Shown: positions 9,630-19,087, counted from the first letter of the stretch. The stretch is DNA of 33,070 nucleotides from Gemmatimonadota bacterium (GCA_020348925.1 CP070758.1:4683224-4716293); one strand, 5' to 3'. The notes: generated by a model from the letters alone, not told the origin. Program-made: numbers and translations.

Positions 9630-10046
9630 TCAGTTACGAGCCTTTATATCAACCAATTTCCTAACGCTCTGCCTGTCTTTGGAATTCTTCACGCCGACCG
9701 TCAAACCCCGACCCTCCGCATATTTCTTCGCACTCAAGAGTGCTTTGATAAGATCTCCGGGTATATCACTTTTCTCAACTTCGAAAACGGCTTTGTCACC
9801 GAAGACAAATGTTACGCGGAAATATCCCTTATGAGGTGTCATGAAGAAAAGGTTCCGCTTCTTTCGCAGGAGTTTCATGGTCCATCCCGACTTCTGGCTG
9901 TAGAACTTCCAATCCTCAACCAATTCACCGTACTCATCCTCAAGATCGCTTCTCAGTCTGTCCCAAAGCTTTGCGGTTTTTCCCAAAGCCCTGGCCAGGG
10001 ACTCTTTTTCAGGTTTTACGGATTTGTCCATAAAAAAGCTTGTCAT
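9630..10046 (-). CDS. DUF3788-family protein
   Basis: The 138-residue cytoplasmic protein matches DUF3788 by its layout: an N-terminal helix (LARALGKTAKLWDRLRSDLEDEYG), a central WKFYSQKSGWTMKLLRKKRNLFFMTPHKGYFRVTFVFGDKA beta region, and a C-terminal EGRGLTVGVKNSKDRQSVRKLVDIKA segment. These are small alpha/beta proteins of unknown function, often single-gene units. A GGGAGGA SD precedes the ATG. It lies 124 bases upstream of rsgA on the same strand, too far for clear coupling. Confidence 0.85.
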   Translation of the reverse strand: MTSFFMDKSVKPEKESLARALGKTAKLWDRLRSDLEDEYGELVEDWKFYSQKSGWTMKLLRKKRNLFFMTPHKGYFRVTFVFGDKAVFEVEKSDIPGDLIKALLSAKKYAEGRGLTVGVKNSKDRQSVRKLVDIKARN

Positions 10047-10385
10047 CGTTTCTGTCCTCCCCTTTTTATATCAACTGCCAATAAGGTAAATAGGGGTTCG
10101 ATCCCAACATGCTTTGTTAAAAAGAAACTTATGGGAGCCGACATCATTTATAGCTTTTTGAATATAGTAAAGAACTGCGAACAAAGCAAATTATTGCTCC
10201 TTGCATAACAAATGCAACAGAAAACTGTTATGAAATCCATGGTATTCCCACCTGTTGGAGAAGCTCTTACCTTTTTATAATGCAAAAGGGCATAAAGAGG
10301 AAGCTGTGGTACCAGTCAAGGTTATCATAGAGATAACCGTTTGGTGATCTCATTAAAAATCCAGATATGCTCATGTATCGTACAC
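10047..10385. other. Intergenic stretch without a recognisable gene
   Basis: About 340 AT-rich bases lie between the DUF3788 gene and the 3' end of the T9SS cargo gene. A short inverted repeat GGTTATC-ATAGA-GATAACC (10320-10338) is present but lacks a T-run on either strand. A tRNA T-loop-like GGGTTCGATCCC near 10093-10104 is not part of any foldable tRNA. Confidence 0.5.
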
Positions 10386-12041
10386 TTAACGTAACAGAAC
10401 CAGTTTCATTGTCTCGCTAAACGTATTCCCCGCATGCATGACACAGAAATATATCCCGCTTGCATGTTGACTTGCATCAAAACAGATAACATAGGAATCG
10501 GCTTGCTGAAACTCGCTCACCAAAGTTTGTATTTCTCTCCCAAGCAGATCATATACTTTCAGTGTCACGAAACTCGAACGGGGAATTGAATATGAGATGA
10601 GGGTTGTGTTGTTGAACGGATTTGGATAATTGTGATGCAGACGAAATTGATGAACAACGGATTGGTCTGTTTCAACAGAAGATTGATCTATTTCATTCGT
10701 ATCTTCCCATGCAAAATGTAGCAGGTTGCATGCATATTGCGTCTCCTCGGTGGTCACCAGTTCCTGTCCGACAACATGTATTGTATCGGTCGCCTCCGAA
10801 ACGAGCAAACACATCCCATGCATCTCGACGGCATTGAAAAAACCGACGGGCAACGGCTGACGGTAAATTGTCGTAAAATCCCAGGCTCCGTTTTTCAAAA
10901 TGCCGTATCGTATATTGCCCACATTCAGACGTTGCGTGCCCGGCCAATGGGTTGAAGCAATATCCGAAAAAATGATATGAGGTGTGTTATTCTTATCAAA
11001 AACGAGATGAGACAAACCGCCCGTATATTTCCTGCCGTCACCTCCATAATACCCGTCATCGCGTTCGGCAATTATTTCGGAGCCCCAACCATGATCTCCC
11101 AGTCTCTTGAGCAAAAACAACTTGCAATATACAGCGGAGTGGGTTAATACGCGATTGACGTACATGCAGGAGATGTAGGGCGTTCCGCTATTATCCAGGC
11201 ATAATGAAGGGTACCAGCCTGCATCATCTTTGGCTCCGTAATCATTATTCAAAGCGATCTCCATTTCCCAATTCCCTGTTTTATTTGTTGCATACCACAA
11301 TCGGGAGGGATCGTCCGTCGCATGGATCTGCTCTGCAAAGATCACATGGACATAACCCTCATCATCCACCTTAATATCCTGCCGAATGGACGATTTAATG
11401 TACATATCATATGTATAGGCCATATCATAGTGATGCACCAAATCCTTTTCCCAATTTCCCGTCCCATTGGTCAGGTGATACAAATTGGAGCCTATCCAGG
11501 CGTCCATGAAATCTTCAGAGTCAACATCGGAGCGTGTCTTCAAAATCAATAAATGGAATGAATAATCAGGACCTGTATCGGCGGAGAGCTCGTATATGAA
11601 TTTTCCTCCTTCGTTGTAGAAGTGGATGAGTGTTTCGTTGTGCCAGTGATTTGTACTATTCTTGTAATAGTGGTCGATGACTTGATCGTGTTCATCCGAC
11701 CGTGCGACAAAAATATGAGGATCGGATTCTGCGTCAAACAATAAGACGGATTTCTCAAGCCGTGTCCCTGAAGTTACTGTATCAATATTCTCAGATCCGT
11801 CAGGATGGATTGTCTTGTAGAGAAGTGTGCCTTCATCATCGCTTTTTTCAAAACGTTGAAAATACGAGATCCCGACAAACCCGTCGTTATTTATCTGCGC
11901 CCAGCTCCTGCTGTGACTGTCGTTCAGGCCATAATATATTGTGATCTGCGAACCGTTCGTTTTCTGATCTTGAATTCCAGCGGCTACAAACTGGCTGTCG
12001 ATCATCAATAGGCATGTTATCATTTGAAGACAATTTCTCAT
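10386..12041 (-). CDS. T9SS-exported beta-propeller-like protein
   Basis: The start is the ATG at 12041, after an AAAGGGAAAG SD; the longer frame needs a TTG 27 bases upstream. The 551-residue protein has a short signal peptide (MRNCLQMITCLLMIDSQFVA). A long region of repeated units follows, each a strand such as LCLDNSGTPYISCMYV or LVFDKNNTPHIIFSD next to LWYATNKTGNW-type strands. This pattern is typical of sialidase-like (BNR) six-bladed beta-propellers. Residues about 468-551 are a Por-type sorting domain (HHNYPNPFNNTTLISYSIP, LKVYDLLGREIQTLV, ASGIYFCVMHAG). The protein should reach the cell surface or medium. No catalytic residues were identified, so binding or an unknown enzymatic role is possible. 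Confidence 0.85.
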   Translation of the reverse strand: MRNCLQMITCLLMIDSQFVAAGIQDQKTNGSQITIYYGLNDSHSRSWAQINNDGFVGISYFQRFEKSDDEGTLLYKTIHPDGSENIDTVTSGTRLEKSVLLFDAESDPHIFVARSDEHDQVIDHYYKNSTNHWHNETLIHFYNEGGKFIYELSADTGPDYSFHLLILKTRSDVDSEDFMDAWIGSNLYHLTNGTGNWEKDLVHHYDMAYTYDMYIKSSIRQDIKVDDEGYVHVIFAEQIHATDDPSRLWYATNKTGNWEMEIALNNDYGAKDDAGWYPSLCLDNSGTPYISCMYVNRVLTHSAVYCKLFLLKRLGDHGWGSEIIAERDDGYYGGDGRKYTGGLSHLVFDKNNTPHIIFSDIASTHWPGTQRLNVGNIRYGILKNGAWDFTTIYRQPLPVGFFNAVEMHGMCLLVSEATDTIHVVGQELVTTEETQYACNLLHFAWEDTNEIDQSSVETDQSVVHQFRLHHNYPNPFNNTTLISYSIPRSSFVTLKVYDLLGREIQTLVSEFQQADSYVICFDASQHASGIYFCVMHAGNTFSETMKLVLLR

Positions 12042-12260
12042 TGTTCTTTCCCTTTTTAAAGATAACAATACTTTCTAATAATCGACCCTCCTTAAGAGCT
12101 CCAGGGATTCACATCTTGAAGAGTCTTGAAAAGGGTTGAACCTTTAATTTTAGATTTTCTCAACACCTTCACAAGATTTTCAATGAGTGTCAACCTTTTA
12201 AAAACCAACACGTAAATTTAGGAATCAGCCCTCTAAAACTCTGAAACTCCCACTTGTCAT

Positions 12261-13076
12261 TCATCCTCCCGGCGCAGTCCGGGATACTCCGTCGATGAAA
12301 GATCTTATGACACTGAAGAGTTGTTTCGGATTCTCCGTGGCCATCGAATGTCCGGCGTCTTTGATATAGAAGATTGGCACACCTGCCGCCTGGAGAAGAG
12401 CCTCACCCGGATAGAGCCCTCTATTTTTCTCTCCGTAAATAAAACAGACATTCCTGATTCGGGAAAGTCTCTCAACGAGTGGAGTCGACGATACTTCGAC
12501 AGTATGACAGGCACTTGTATAGAGCGCTTCTGTCGACGCCGCGGCAAATGTATTCACATATTCACGCATAGATGGGTCTTCGAGACCGGCGTCCCTGAAT
12601 AGCACCTCGAGTTTCCGCCTTCCCTTCTCAACAAATTCCTCAAAAGTTCTCTCCGCAACCTGTCCTGAGATGAAACAGTCCTCCGGCGTGAGGTTGCCCT
12701 CCATATCAATCAGCGACAACACCCGAAACGGTTCCATTTCCGCCATGTTCATAGCAATGAGTCCGCCCATTGAGTGGGCACAGAGGTGGAACGTCACGAT
12801 CTCCAAACGGTCGAGGAGCTGGAGAATGACAGCGGCCTGGTCCTTCATACGGTATCCGAATTCTTCAGGTCCCCGGCTCTGTCCGAATCCCACGAGATCG
12901 GGAACGACCAGTGAAAATCCTTCGAGAGATGGTGAATCGAAGGCGTATCGAAAATGCTCCTTGGCAGACCCGAATCCATGTATAAAAACAACAGTAGCAC
13001 CGTTACCTGACAGACGTCTCGTGCACGCGATGTCGAAGTCTCCTCGGACATTGATAATTGTGTTTCCGATCTTCAT
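12261..13076 (-). CDS. Alpha/beta hydrolase
   Basis: The 271-residue protein has the alpha/beta hydrolase core: VVFIHGFGSAKEHF (oxyanion region, residues 29-42), VVPDLVGFGQS, the nucleophile elbow AHSMGG with Ser102, and His243 in DAGHSM. At the usual acid position after strand 7 the motif reads YGEKNRG, with Asn in place of the Asp of GEKD. The acid is therefore either Glu216 or a residue after strand 6 such as Asp124. No signal peptide is visible. It lies 219 bases downstream, in the sense of the minus strand, of nothing obvious and upstream of the T9SS cargo gene. The SD is weak. The substrate is unknown. Confidence 0.88.
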   Translation of the reverse strand: MKIGNTIINVRGDFDIACTRRLSGNGATVVFIHGFGSAKEHFRYAFDSPSLEGFSLVVPDLVGFGQSRGPEEFGYRMKDQAAVILQLLDRLEIVTFHLCAHSMGGLIAMNMAEMEPFRVLSLIDMEGNLTPEDCFISGQVAERTFEEFVEKGRRKLEVLFRDAGLEDPSMREYVNTFAAASTEALYTSACHTVEVSSTPLVERLSRIRNVCFIYGEKNRGLYPGEALLQAAGVPIFYIKDAGHSMATENPKQLFSVIRSFIDGVSRTAPGG

Positions 13077-13438
13077 ATTGATTACGAATTTTCCAGAGGT
13101 TTGGTACGATAATAACTAATTTCGACCGAATGGCTGATTCAGGCGCGATCGGATTATTATTCGAGCAGGTTCACTCAGAAAGCGATATGGAAACCACTTC
13201 TGAAACCTTCAGCGAAAAAGATCGGCCTCTCTTCTTGAGACATCTCCTTCCATGACCCGTTCATTTCCGACCGGCAGAGTCTGAGATCGTCTCTACAATC
13301 GGATAATGTTGGATCGAAAACGCAGACAAAATGTTTCACTTTTCAGAAACTCGTCTGTAGAAGGAGTGCCCAGGTTTGGCAGTCGAGGAGTGAAGGTTTG
13401 TTATTTTTTCGGTAAGAGTTTTACACAGGGTTCGTCGT

Positions 13439-15814
13439 TCAGTTTTTTGCAGGATTCTGCGCCCTCATTTTCTCCAACATCTGCACCGCATTCGTATTAT
13501 CAGGATTCAGCTCGAGTGATTTTTCATAATATTGCATTGAAAGATCATATTGCTTCATATGATAGTAGCACTCCGCCAGACTGTCCCAGGTGTTCCAATA
13601 TCCGGGTACCACCATGGTGTTGAGTTTGAAGAGTTCCAAGGCGGACTCCAATTGACCGGCTGCCAATAGTTCGTAACCTTCTGAGTTAATTTCGTTCATG
13701 AATTGACCGGCGCTCAATCCGAACCACCACAGCATATCCCCATCTTCCAATCTCTTGAAATATTCGAATCCTGCCTCGGCGCCTAACTTCTCGACGACTT
13801 CCGTGACAAAGGGCAGATCTTCGAGTCGCAGATCGTCGACGAATGTCGCTTGTTTAACGGCTTGCTCGAGCAGGACAGCAACGTCTTCATCCAGTAAAAA
13901 ACGCTGCTGGTTCAATTCCAAAAGAGACTCTGTCACTTTAAAGAGATAGTCCTCTTTGGTGGGGTAAAGCTCACTTATTGATTTTCTGGGATCATCGTTC
14001 TTTTCACGCTCATCCCTCGTTCGAGGGAAAGACAGCGTTCTCCCCCTATTAATCCTTAACGTGTTGGAAAACGAAGGGGAACGCATGTGCCAACCCAGAA
14101 ATGTCGCCAGCGGTACCGCGATTTCGGGCAGATGAATGCCCGCAAGCTCATTGCCGTCGTCATTGACTTGGGGAACCAGACAGACATATCGAGGTCCAAC
14201 CTTCGGGGGCACATAATCCGCGATACCTTCAGTCTGCCAGCGGGGTCCCAGATCCAGACGGTATGGATTATAAAATGATTCCGGCGTTTGAAGCCCCGGT
14301 ATATCAGGTAAAGTGCTCAGATAGGCTTCCAGGCTGACCAGAGTGCCATCGGATATTCGGGGTATCCGTGACTCGGGCGGTTCGATTCCATAACTGACCC
14401 AGTGGTCCAAAGCCGTCAAAAGGGCACGCCCGATAATACCGATACGAGCATCGACATGAGTCCTTCCGGCAATAAAATACATCCGTACTTCCGGATCAAT
14501 CTCCGCATCCTTCATGCCCTCAACATCGGTATGTAAAAGTGATGCCGCTCGGGTCCAGTAATCCGTTGTTGTATTGATAAAAAACATTTTGGGTAAAAAT
14601 CCCGATTTACGGGCTCGTGCACATGCGTCACCTCGTTCTTCCGTATTCGGATCGTACTGCTCGACCGTCGTAAAGGGAAAGGTATCCACCGGGTACAGAT
14701 TGTTCTCATGATGACTCCCGTGACGGGTCGTCTGGGCGAAACGACTATTAAACAGTCCCTTTCCGCTTCCCGGGCAATTCGCAATGAGACCGTCAAGCAC
14801 GTTTCTCCTCTGTTCGTCGCCGTTGAAATCCTGAAAAATATAATGATATAGAAGACGACCCGACTGCGAATGCCCCCAGGCAAATGCATAATCAATGACA
14901 TCGGCCAATGGATTGCGGAAGCCATATTCATCGGTTTTTTCATATTTGAAAAACGATACCACATCACGAATGGCAGCCAGACCAAGACCCGTCACCTTAG
15001 GATCCTTTCCCCTATAGACCAGATCGTATAACCAGCCTGGCTTGAAACCCTCTTTGATATATACATAACCGGGATCAGACACCACCAGACCGTTTTCAAA
15101 ACGGGCGAAGGACCAGTGATCGTTCGGAACCTCAACCGGCTCTTCCCAACGGTACTGCTGCATCGTCAAGGTGGCATGTGCATTGTCCATGGACACGGGA
15201 ACGTATGCGATGGAGTTATCCCTGACCAGCGGTAGGCTGTAGACCAGGTCATCCGCGTAAGAGATGATTTCGGAATATATCTCACCTTCTATGGTTTTAC
15301 CATTCTCCGTCACTACGGGTACTTGAATGTTCAATTTCCGGTCGTCTTCCTTCACATCGCAATTCCATCCGCACCAAAGATACGACCACCCTTCGCTGTA
15401 CAGCCAATTCCTGCCCGCCATTTCGGTAAAATGCCCTATGCCCATTTTGTGTCCCCGGTTGTTAACAAAATAGATAAGCCTGCGATTTCCACGGCCGGCA
15501 TCGACCGGTTTGTGCAGCTCGAACTCCGTGGAGAACTCAACATTGCCGCGCTCGTTGCGATCGGTCAGGTTCAAATCCACGATCAGCTGATTCGCCGAAT
15601 TTTCCGGATCCACTTCAAGGTAGATCATTCCCTTAATCACCTCGTAGGGACCGGAGCTGCCGTGATCAGGGGAGTCGGCTGCCACCTCCCGGCTGCTCAC
15701 CTCCACGCGAACGACCTTCGCAGTAACCATCGCTGGTATAAACATCAGGCCAATAATTGTAGTTAGAAAAAACAGAGTCGAAATTTTGTAGTATAGAGAG
15801 GATAAGTATCTCAT
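13439..15814 (-). CDS. Large exported alpha/beta-hydrolase-domain protein with C-terminal TPR
   Basis: The ATG at 15814 (791 residues) is nine bases from an AAAGGA SD and is preferred to the ATG at 15832. Residues 1-33 are a signal peptide ending near MVTAKV. The main body (about 34-600) resembles the alpha/beta hydrolase domain family PF20091: GYVYIKEGFKPGWLYDLVYRG, LGLAAIRDVVSFFK, and the nucleophile elbow AWGHSQSGR with Ser316. It is followed by NCPGSGKG and the AGRTHVDARIG segment that may supply the histidine. The last ~65 residues form TPR-like helices (ALELFKLNTMVVPGYWNTW, AECYYHMKQYDLSMQYYEKS, LELNPDN). A periplasmic or surface hydrolase is likely; the substrate is unknown. Confidence 0.85.
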   Translation of the reverse strand: MRYLSSLYYKISTLFFLTTIIGLMFIPAMVTAKVVRVEVSSREVAADSPDHGSSGPYEVIKGMIYLEVDPENSANQLIVDLNLTDRNERGNVEFSTEFELHKPVDAGRGNRRLIYFVNNRGHKMGIGHFTEMAGRNWLYSEGWSYLWCGWNCDVKEDDRKLNIQVPVVTENGKTIEGEIYSEIISYADDLVYSLPLVRDNSIAYVPVSMDNAHATLTMQQYRWEEPVEVPNDHWSFARFENGLVVSDPGYVYIKEGFKPGWLYDLVYRGKDPKVTGLGLAAIRDVVSFFKYEKTDEYGFRNPLADVIDYAFAWGHSQSGRLLYHYIFQDFNGDEQRRNVLDGLIANCPGSGKGLFNSRFAQTTRHGSHHENNLYPVDTFPFTTVEQYDPNTEERGDACARARKSGFLPKMFFINTTTDYWTRAASLLHTDVEGMKDAEIDPEVRMYFIAGRTHVDARIGIIGRALLTALDHWVSYGIEPPESRIPRISDGTLVSLEAYLSTLPDIPGLQTPESFYNPYRLDLGPRWQTEGIADYVPPKVGPRYVCLVPQVNDDGNELAGIHLPEIAVPLATFLGWHMRSPSFSNTLRINRGRTLSFPRTRDEREKNDDPRKSISELYPTKEDYLFKVTESLLELNQQRFLLDEDVAVLLEQAVKQATFVDDLRLEDLPFVTEVVEKLGAEAGFEYFKRLEDGDMLWWFGLSAGQFMNEINSEGYELLAAGQLESALELFKLNTMVVPGYWNTWDSLAECYYHMKQYDLSMQYYEKSLELNPDNTNAVQMLEKMRAQNPAKN

Positions 15815-16312
15815 CGTGATTGATCCTTTCATCTCTCGATCATTTCAATATTCATGAGTTCTTCTCTTGACAATACTTTCAGTTTCTAACGGATTCCCTG
15901 AAACGCTCTCTTCATCATTGGATTTTTAAACATTAGACATTTCCTCATATAAGTGTGTTTCATTGGTCTGTAAAATAAAACCAATAGAGATTGAGCAGGA
16001 TATGTATCTTGTGTGAGATGGAAAGGGATATACATCCCTCAATGATTTTCGTCCAGCATACATATACTGGACAATCAAGTTTTCAATTAATGTGCTTCAT
16101 TGAATAGTGAAATAAGGACACACTTTTTTCAATCTCGATGTAATGAATACTATGAAATTGAACGGTAGATTGCAGATACATTTCAGATGTGTGGCATGTC
16201 GTTTACTTAGATAATAGGAGACTCCTTCAAGACAATGCTGTAAAATTTTTGTAGACTTTTTCTCCGGTTTTTACGTTTATATTAGTAAAAGTTATAATAA
16301 AAGGTCCTGTTT
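15815..16312. other. Divergent intergenic region upstream of the hydrolase and ECF sigma genes
   Basis: About 500 AT-rich bases hold no gene. The stretch contains copy 1 of a two-copy hairpin element (16024-16077, separate entry). A perfect TATAAT (16293-16298) stands 17 bases after TTTACG just before the sigma gene. The latter pair is a weak promoter candidate because the transcript would start within about ten bases of the start codon. Confidence 0.45.
16024..16077 (+). repeat. Hairpin element, copy 1 of 2
   Basis: AGGGATATACATCCCT is followed after 11 bases by GTCCAG-CATACATATA-CTGGAC-AATCA. The same arrangement occurs on the minus strand at 20718-20770 with a different stem sequence but an identical CATACATATA loop. 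A small self-complementary GGGAT-ATAC-ATCCC also forms at its left end. See the finding on covariation. Confidence 0.6.
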
Positions 16313-16873
16313 ATGAATGAAGATGTTCTCATCCTACTAGCCAAAGACGGCAGCGAATCAGCATTTCGTTCCCTGTACGAACGATTCCGCGAGCCCATCT
16401 ACCTCCTTGCTTATCGCTACACCCGCAACCGTGAGGAAGCCGAGGATATTCTTCAGGAGACATTTATTAAAGCCTTCAGGCACATAGATTCTTTTCGCAA
16501 TGAGCGGGACGGCAGGTTTCAGGCCTGGCTGCAGCGTATCTGCGTGAACAATTCTATCAGCCATTTGAGGAAGACGAAACGGCGAAGAGACAATTCCCTC
16601 TCCCTGGCGGACATCCAGACAGAACCAACAGCCAAGAATTCATCGCCCGAGGAGAAGATGGAACATCAGCACGTCCTGATCCTTGTGGAGCAGGCTGTGA
16701 ACCGTCTGTCGTCCAAGCAGAAGGTTATTTTTGACCTGCGTTACAACCAGCACAAGACTATCCGCTCGATTGCCAATCTTCTTGGATCGAGTGAAAGTAA
16801 CGTGAAGACACAGCTTTCCCGCTCCGTGAAAAAACTGAGGAAGTCCCTCAAACCCTTATGGGAGGAAACATGA
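16313..16873 (+). CDS. ECF-family RNA polymerase sigma factor (sigma-70 group 4)
   Basis: The 186-residue protein has only the two domains of extracytoplasmic-function sigma factors. Sigma region 2 (about residues 10-85) includes the RNREEAEDILQETFIKAF core-binding/-10 recognition block and FQAWLQRICVNN. Sigma region 4 (about 125-180) includes LSSKQKVIFDLRYNQHKTIRSIANLL and the helix-turn-helix GSSESNVKTQLSRSVKKLR that reads the -35 element. A weak AAAGGT SD precedes the ATG. Its stop overlaps the start of the anti-sigma gene (ATGA), so the two are translationally coupled. It is expected to be held inactive at the membrane by that anti-sigma factor. The target genes are unknown, but the downstream exported protein is a likely one. 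Confidence 0.95.
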   Translation: MNEDVLILLAKDGSESAFRSLYERFREPIYLLAYRYTRNREEAEDILQETFIKAFRHIDSFRNERDGRFQAWLQRICVNNSISHLRKTKRRRDNSLSLADIQTEPTAKNSSPEEKMEHQHVLILVEQAVNRLSSKQKVIFDLRYNQHKTIRSIANLLGSSESNVKTQLSRSVKKLRKSLKPLWEET

Positions 16874-17583
16874 ACTGCGGAGAATTTAAAGAGCTGCTCA
16901 TAATCCGCCTCTGCGGTCGCCTCACGAAAGTACAGAAAAACTTCCTGGAGGAACATGCGGTGTCTTGTCCTGCCTGTGCCCGGCTGGTGGATAGAGTCAA
17001 ATCAATGCCTGTCAATGAACCTGCCGGGGAAGTCCCAAGACCCGACTGGGAGGTCTCGTGGCACATCATTCGTGATCGCTCGCTGAAACGCAAAGGGCGC
17101 CTGCCGTTGTTCCTTACGTCAAGACGGTTTGCCCTAATTGCGGCCGCCGTGATCGTCGCGTTCGTCCTCGGAATAGTTGCTGAACGATCGGTCTTTTTTC
17201 CCACGACGGCTCCACTTCCACTGAAAGCGGAGCAACCACACGAGAGCGTTGCGTCCATCGCCGCTTACACCGAGACCATCGAACCACTATTGATCGATTT
17301 CATGAACCGCGGTGCCCAACCAACTCCTGGCGAGATAACGGAACTTACCAACCGCGTCATTGCCGATATGCTTTCGCAAACGCGACTCCTGAAATTCGCG
17401 GCAGCGCGATACGGAGACGGAAATCTGTACCAGCTTCTGGACGATGTCGAGCTGGTACTCATCTCGATCTCGAATCTGGGCGGCCAGAACGGCAACATCA
17501 CCGCCCAACTGAACCACTTCATTCGTAACAAATCGCTACTATTCCGGCTCAGACAGTTGCCGAGAGAAAACGAACCAATTTAA
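16870..17583 (+). CDS. Zinc-type (ZAS-like) membrane anti-sigma factor
   Basis: The ATG at 16870 overlaps the sigma factor's TGA (ATGA) and follows a GGGAGGAA SD; an in-frame ATG at 16858 would overlap it further and has no better signal. The 237-residue protein has Cys3 and the H-x3-C-x2-C zinc motif (His29, Cys33, Cys36; EEHAVSCPAC) at its N-terminus, which binds the sigma factor. A single transmembrane segment follows (RFALIAAAVIVAFVLGIVA, about residues 86-104). The C-terminal part of about 130 residues would lie outside the membrane and is largely helical (ITELTNRVIADMLSQ, YQLLDDVELVLISISNL). That part resembles no domain I recognise and presumably senses a signal or triggers regulated proteolysis. 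Confidence 0.88.
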   Translation: MNCGEFKELLIIRLCGRLTKVQKNFLEEHAVSCPACARLVDRVKSMPVNEPAGEVPRPDWEVSWHIIRDRSLKRKGRLPLFLTSRRFALIAAAVIVAFVLGIVAERSVFFPTTAPLPLKAEQPHESVASIAAYTETIEPLLIDFMNRGAQPTPGEITELTNRVIADMLSQTRLLKFAAARYGDGNLYQLLDDVELVLISISNLGGQNGNITAQLNHFIRNKSLLFRLRQLPRENEPI

Positions 17584-17596
17584 ATGGAGGGCGAAA

Positions 17597-19087
17597 ATGA
17601 GAAGCATACTATTCCTAACGGTCGGACTCATCATACTACTCAACAGTGTATCCTTCGCCGGATCTTATTACGGCGATACGGAAACAGAATTCTTTCTCAA
17701 GGCCAAAGAGTTCGCTTTCGAAAGAAAATGGGAACAGGCCCGGGCCAGACTTGAGGAATATTTGAACCGATACCCCTCAGGCCAGTTTGAGGCGGAAGCG
17801 TACTACTGGCTGGCTCGAAGCTTGAATCAACTCTCTGATGAAGTAAAACAGGCAGACGACATGGTCCGGTTGAAAGAACGTGCCATTGAGAATCTCAATA
17901 GTCTCTTCGAGCGCCATCCCGACAGCATTTGGCAGGACGACGCCAAGGTACTCAGGATCAAAATTGCGTCTGCGCTCGCCCTGCTGGGACGGACGCAGTA
18001 TAAGAAGTATATTGAAGAGGTCGTCTCGGATCAGGACGGGGGAGATCCGGACTTGTTGATGGCCGCGCTCGAAGCACTGACCGATCTGGAACCTGAGGCG
18101 GCCCTGCCTTTGATTGAGGACGTTTTGAATACTCAGGACGATGCGGCGATCCGTAAACAAGCATTGTTTCTTCTCGGAGCGTATCACGGACAGGCGGGAC
18201 TATCCATCCTGCATCGCGTGGAGACCTCAGATCCCGACGAATCCGTCCGAAAAGAGGCGGCCTTATGGCAGAAACAAATCGAAATGGAGTCGATTCCGGT
18301 TCAACTGAACTACTACGGCTACACCGCCCGTCTCAAGAAGGATCGCCATCTCATACAGGAGGGCACATTACACGTGTATGATTTTCCCGCTCTCCGTTCT
18401 CCCGGCAGTAAGAAGGTCGAAAAAGAGATTAAAAAACTCTTTAACGGGAAGCTTTCCGACGTCAAGTTCACCATGGGATTGATCGGCGGCATCGAATCCC
18501 AGCGGATCTTGCGCTCACAGGGATTATCTCTGCACGTCACGCACAACCTTCGGGGATTCAAGGTAGAGATTCCCGAAGATGCTATCAAGAAGGATTACTT
18601 CCGAGTTCAAGGAACGGTGAGTTTCTTCGACACGTATCGAAATAAGGAGCACTTGAAGGATTTCGCCGTAAACGAGGACCACGGTCAGCTGATGGCAATG
18701 CGGTATGGCGAAGACGTTGCCATCCTGGTGCTGCAGTTCGAATCACTCGAGGAACCTCTGGACGTCTCGGAGGAGCCTGTTTATCACACGAAGTTCACGA
18801 ACGTATTTGGAGCCCTCGTCCATTCGTCCCGGCAATCCTGGAACCCGGAGGAGATGCTTGGAGCGGTGCAGGGATCGGTCGTTGAATACGGTCGCGCCAA
18901 AGCCGAGATTCCGGGGAAGGAGGGCAAGTGGATCCTCATAGGTGACATTCAGCTTCATAGTAAGGAGCACCTCTTCATCGGTCGCGGTGCCGTTCTGTAT
19001 GACCCAAAGCAGAACGTTGTGGCGGAAGCGTCCGAAATCATCGTACCCTCCGATGCACCGGAAAAGTACGAGATCAAAAATAAATGA
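17597..19087 (+). CDS. Exported TPR/HEAT-repeat protein in the sigma/anti-sigma operon
   Basis: The 496-residue protein follows the anti-sigma gene after 13 bases with a GGAGG SD, so it is the third gene of the operon. Residues 1-21 are a signal peptide (MRSILFLTVGLIILLNSVSFA). Residues about 28-110 form TPR-like helices (FFLKAKEFAFERKWEQARAR, LNRYPSGQFEAEAYYWLARS). Residues about 135-225 form HEAT-like repeats (ALEALTDLEPEAALPLIEDV, AIRKQALFLLGAYHGQAGLS). The remaining ~270 residues are rich in predicted beta strands and match no family I know. A periplasmic or outer-membrane-associated scaffold, perhaps linked to the stress sensed by the anti-sigma factor, is plausible. This is inference from position only. 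Confidence 0.8.
   Translation: MRSILFLTVGLIILLNSVSFAGSYYGDTETEFFLKAKEFAFERKWEQARARLEEYLNRYPSGQFEAEAYYWLARSLNQLSDEVKQADDMVRLKERAIENLNSLFERHPDSIWQDDAKVLRIKIASALALLGRTQYKKYIEEVVSDQDGGDPDLLMAALEALTDLEPEAALPLIEDVLNTQDDAAIRKQALFLLGAYHGQAGLSILHRVETSDPDESVRKEAALWQKQIEMESIPVQLNYYGYTARLKKDRHLIQEGTLHVYDFPALRSPGSKKVEKEIKKLFNGKLSDVKFTMGLIGGIESQRILRSQGLSLHVTHNLRGFKVEIPEDAIKKDYFRVQGTVSFFDTYRNKEHLKDFAVNEDHGQLMAMRYGEDVAILVLQFESLEEPLDVSEEPVYHTKFTNVFGALVHSSRQSWNPEEMLGAVQGSVVEYGRAKAEIPGKEGKWILIGDIQLHSKEHLFIGRGAVLYDPKQNVVAEASEIIVPSDAPEKYEIKNK

Noticed and set aside
10093-10104. tRNA T-loop-like GGGTTCGATCCC
   Set aside because: No acceptor, D or anticodon stems can be formed with the surrounding sequence; treated as chance.
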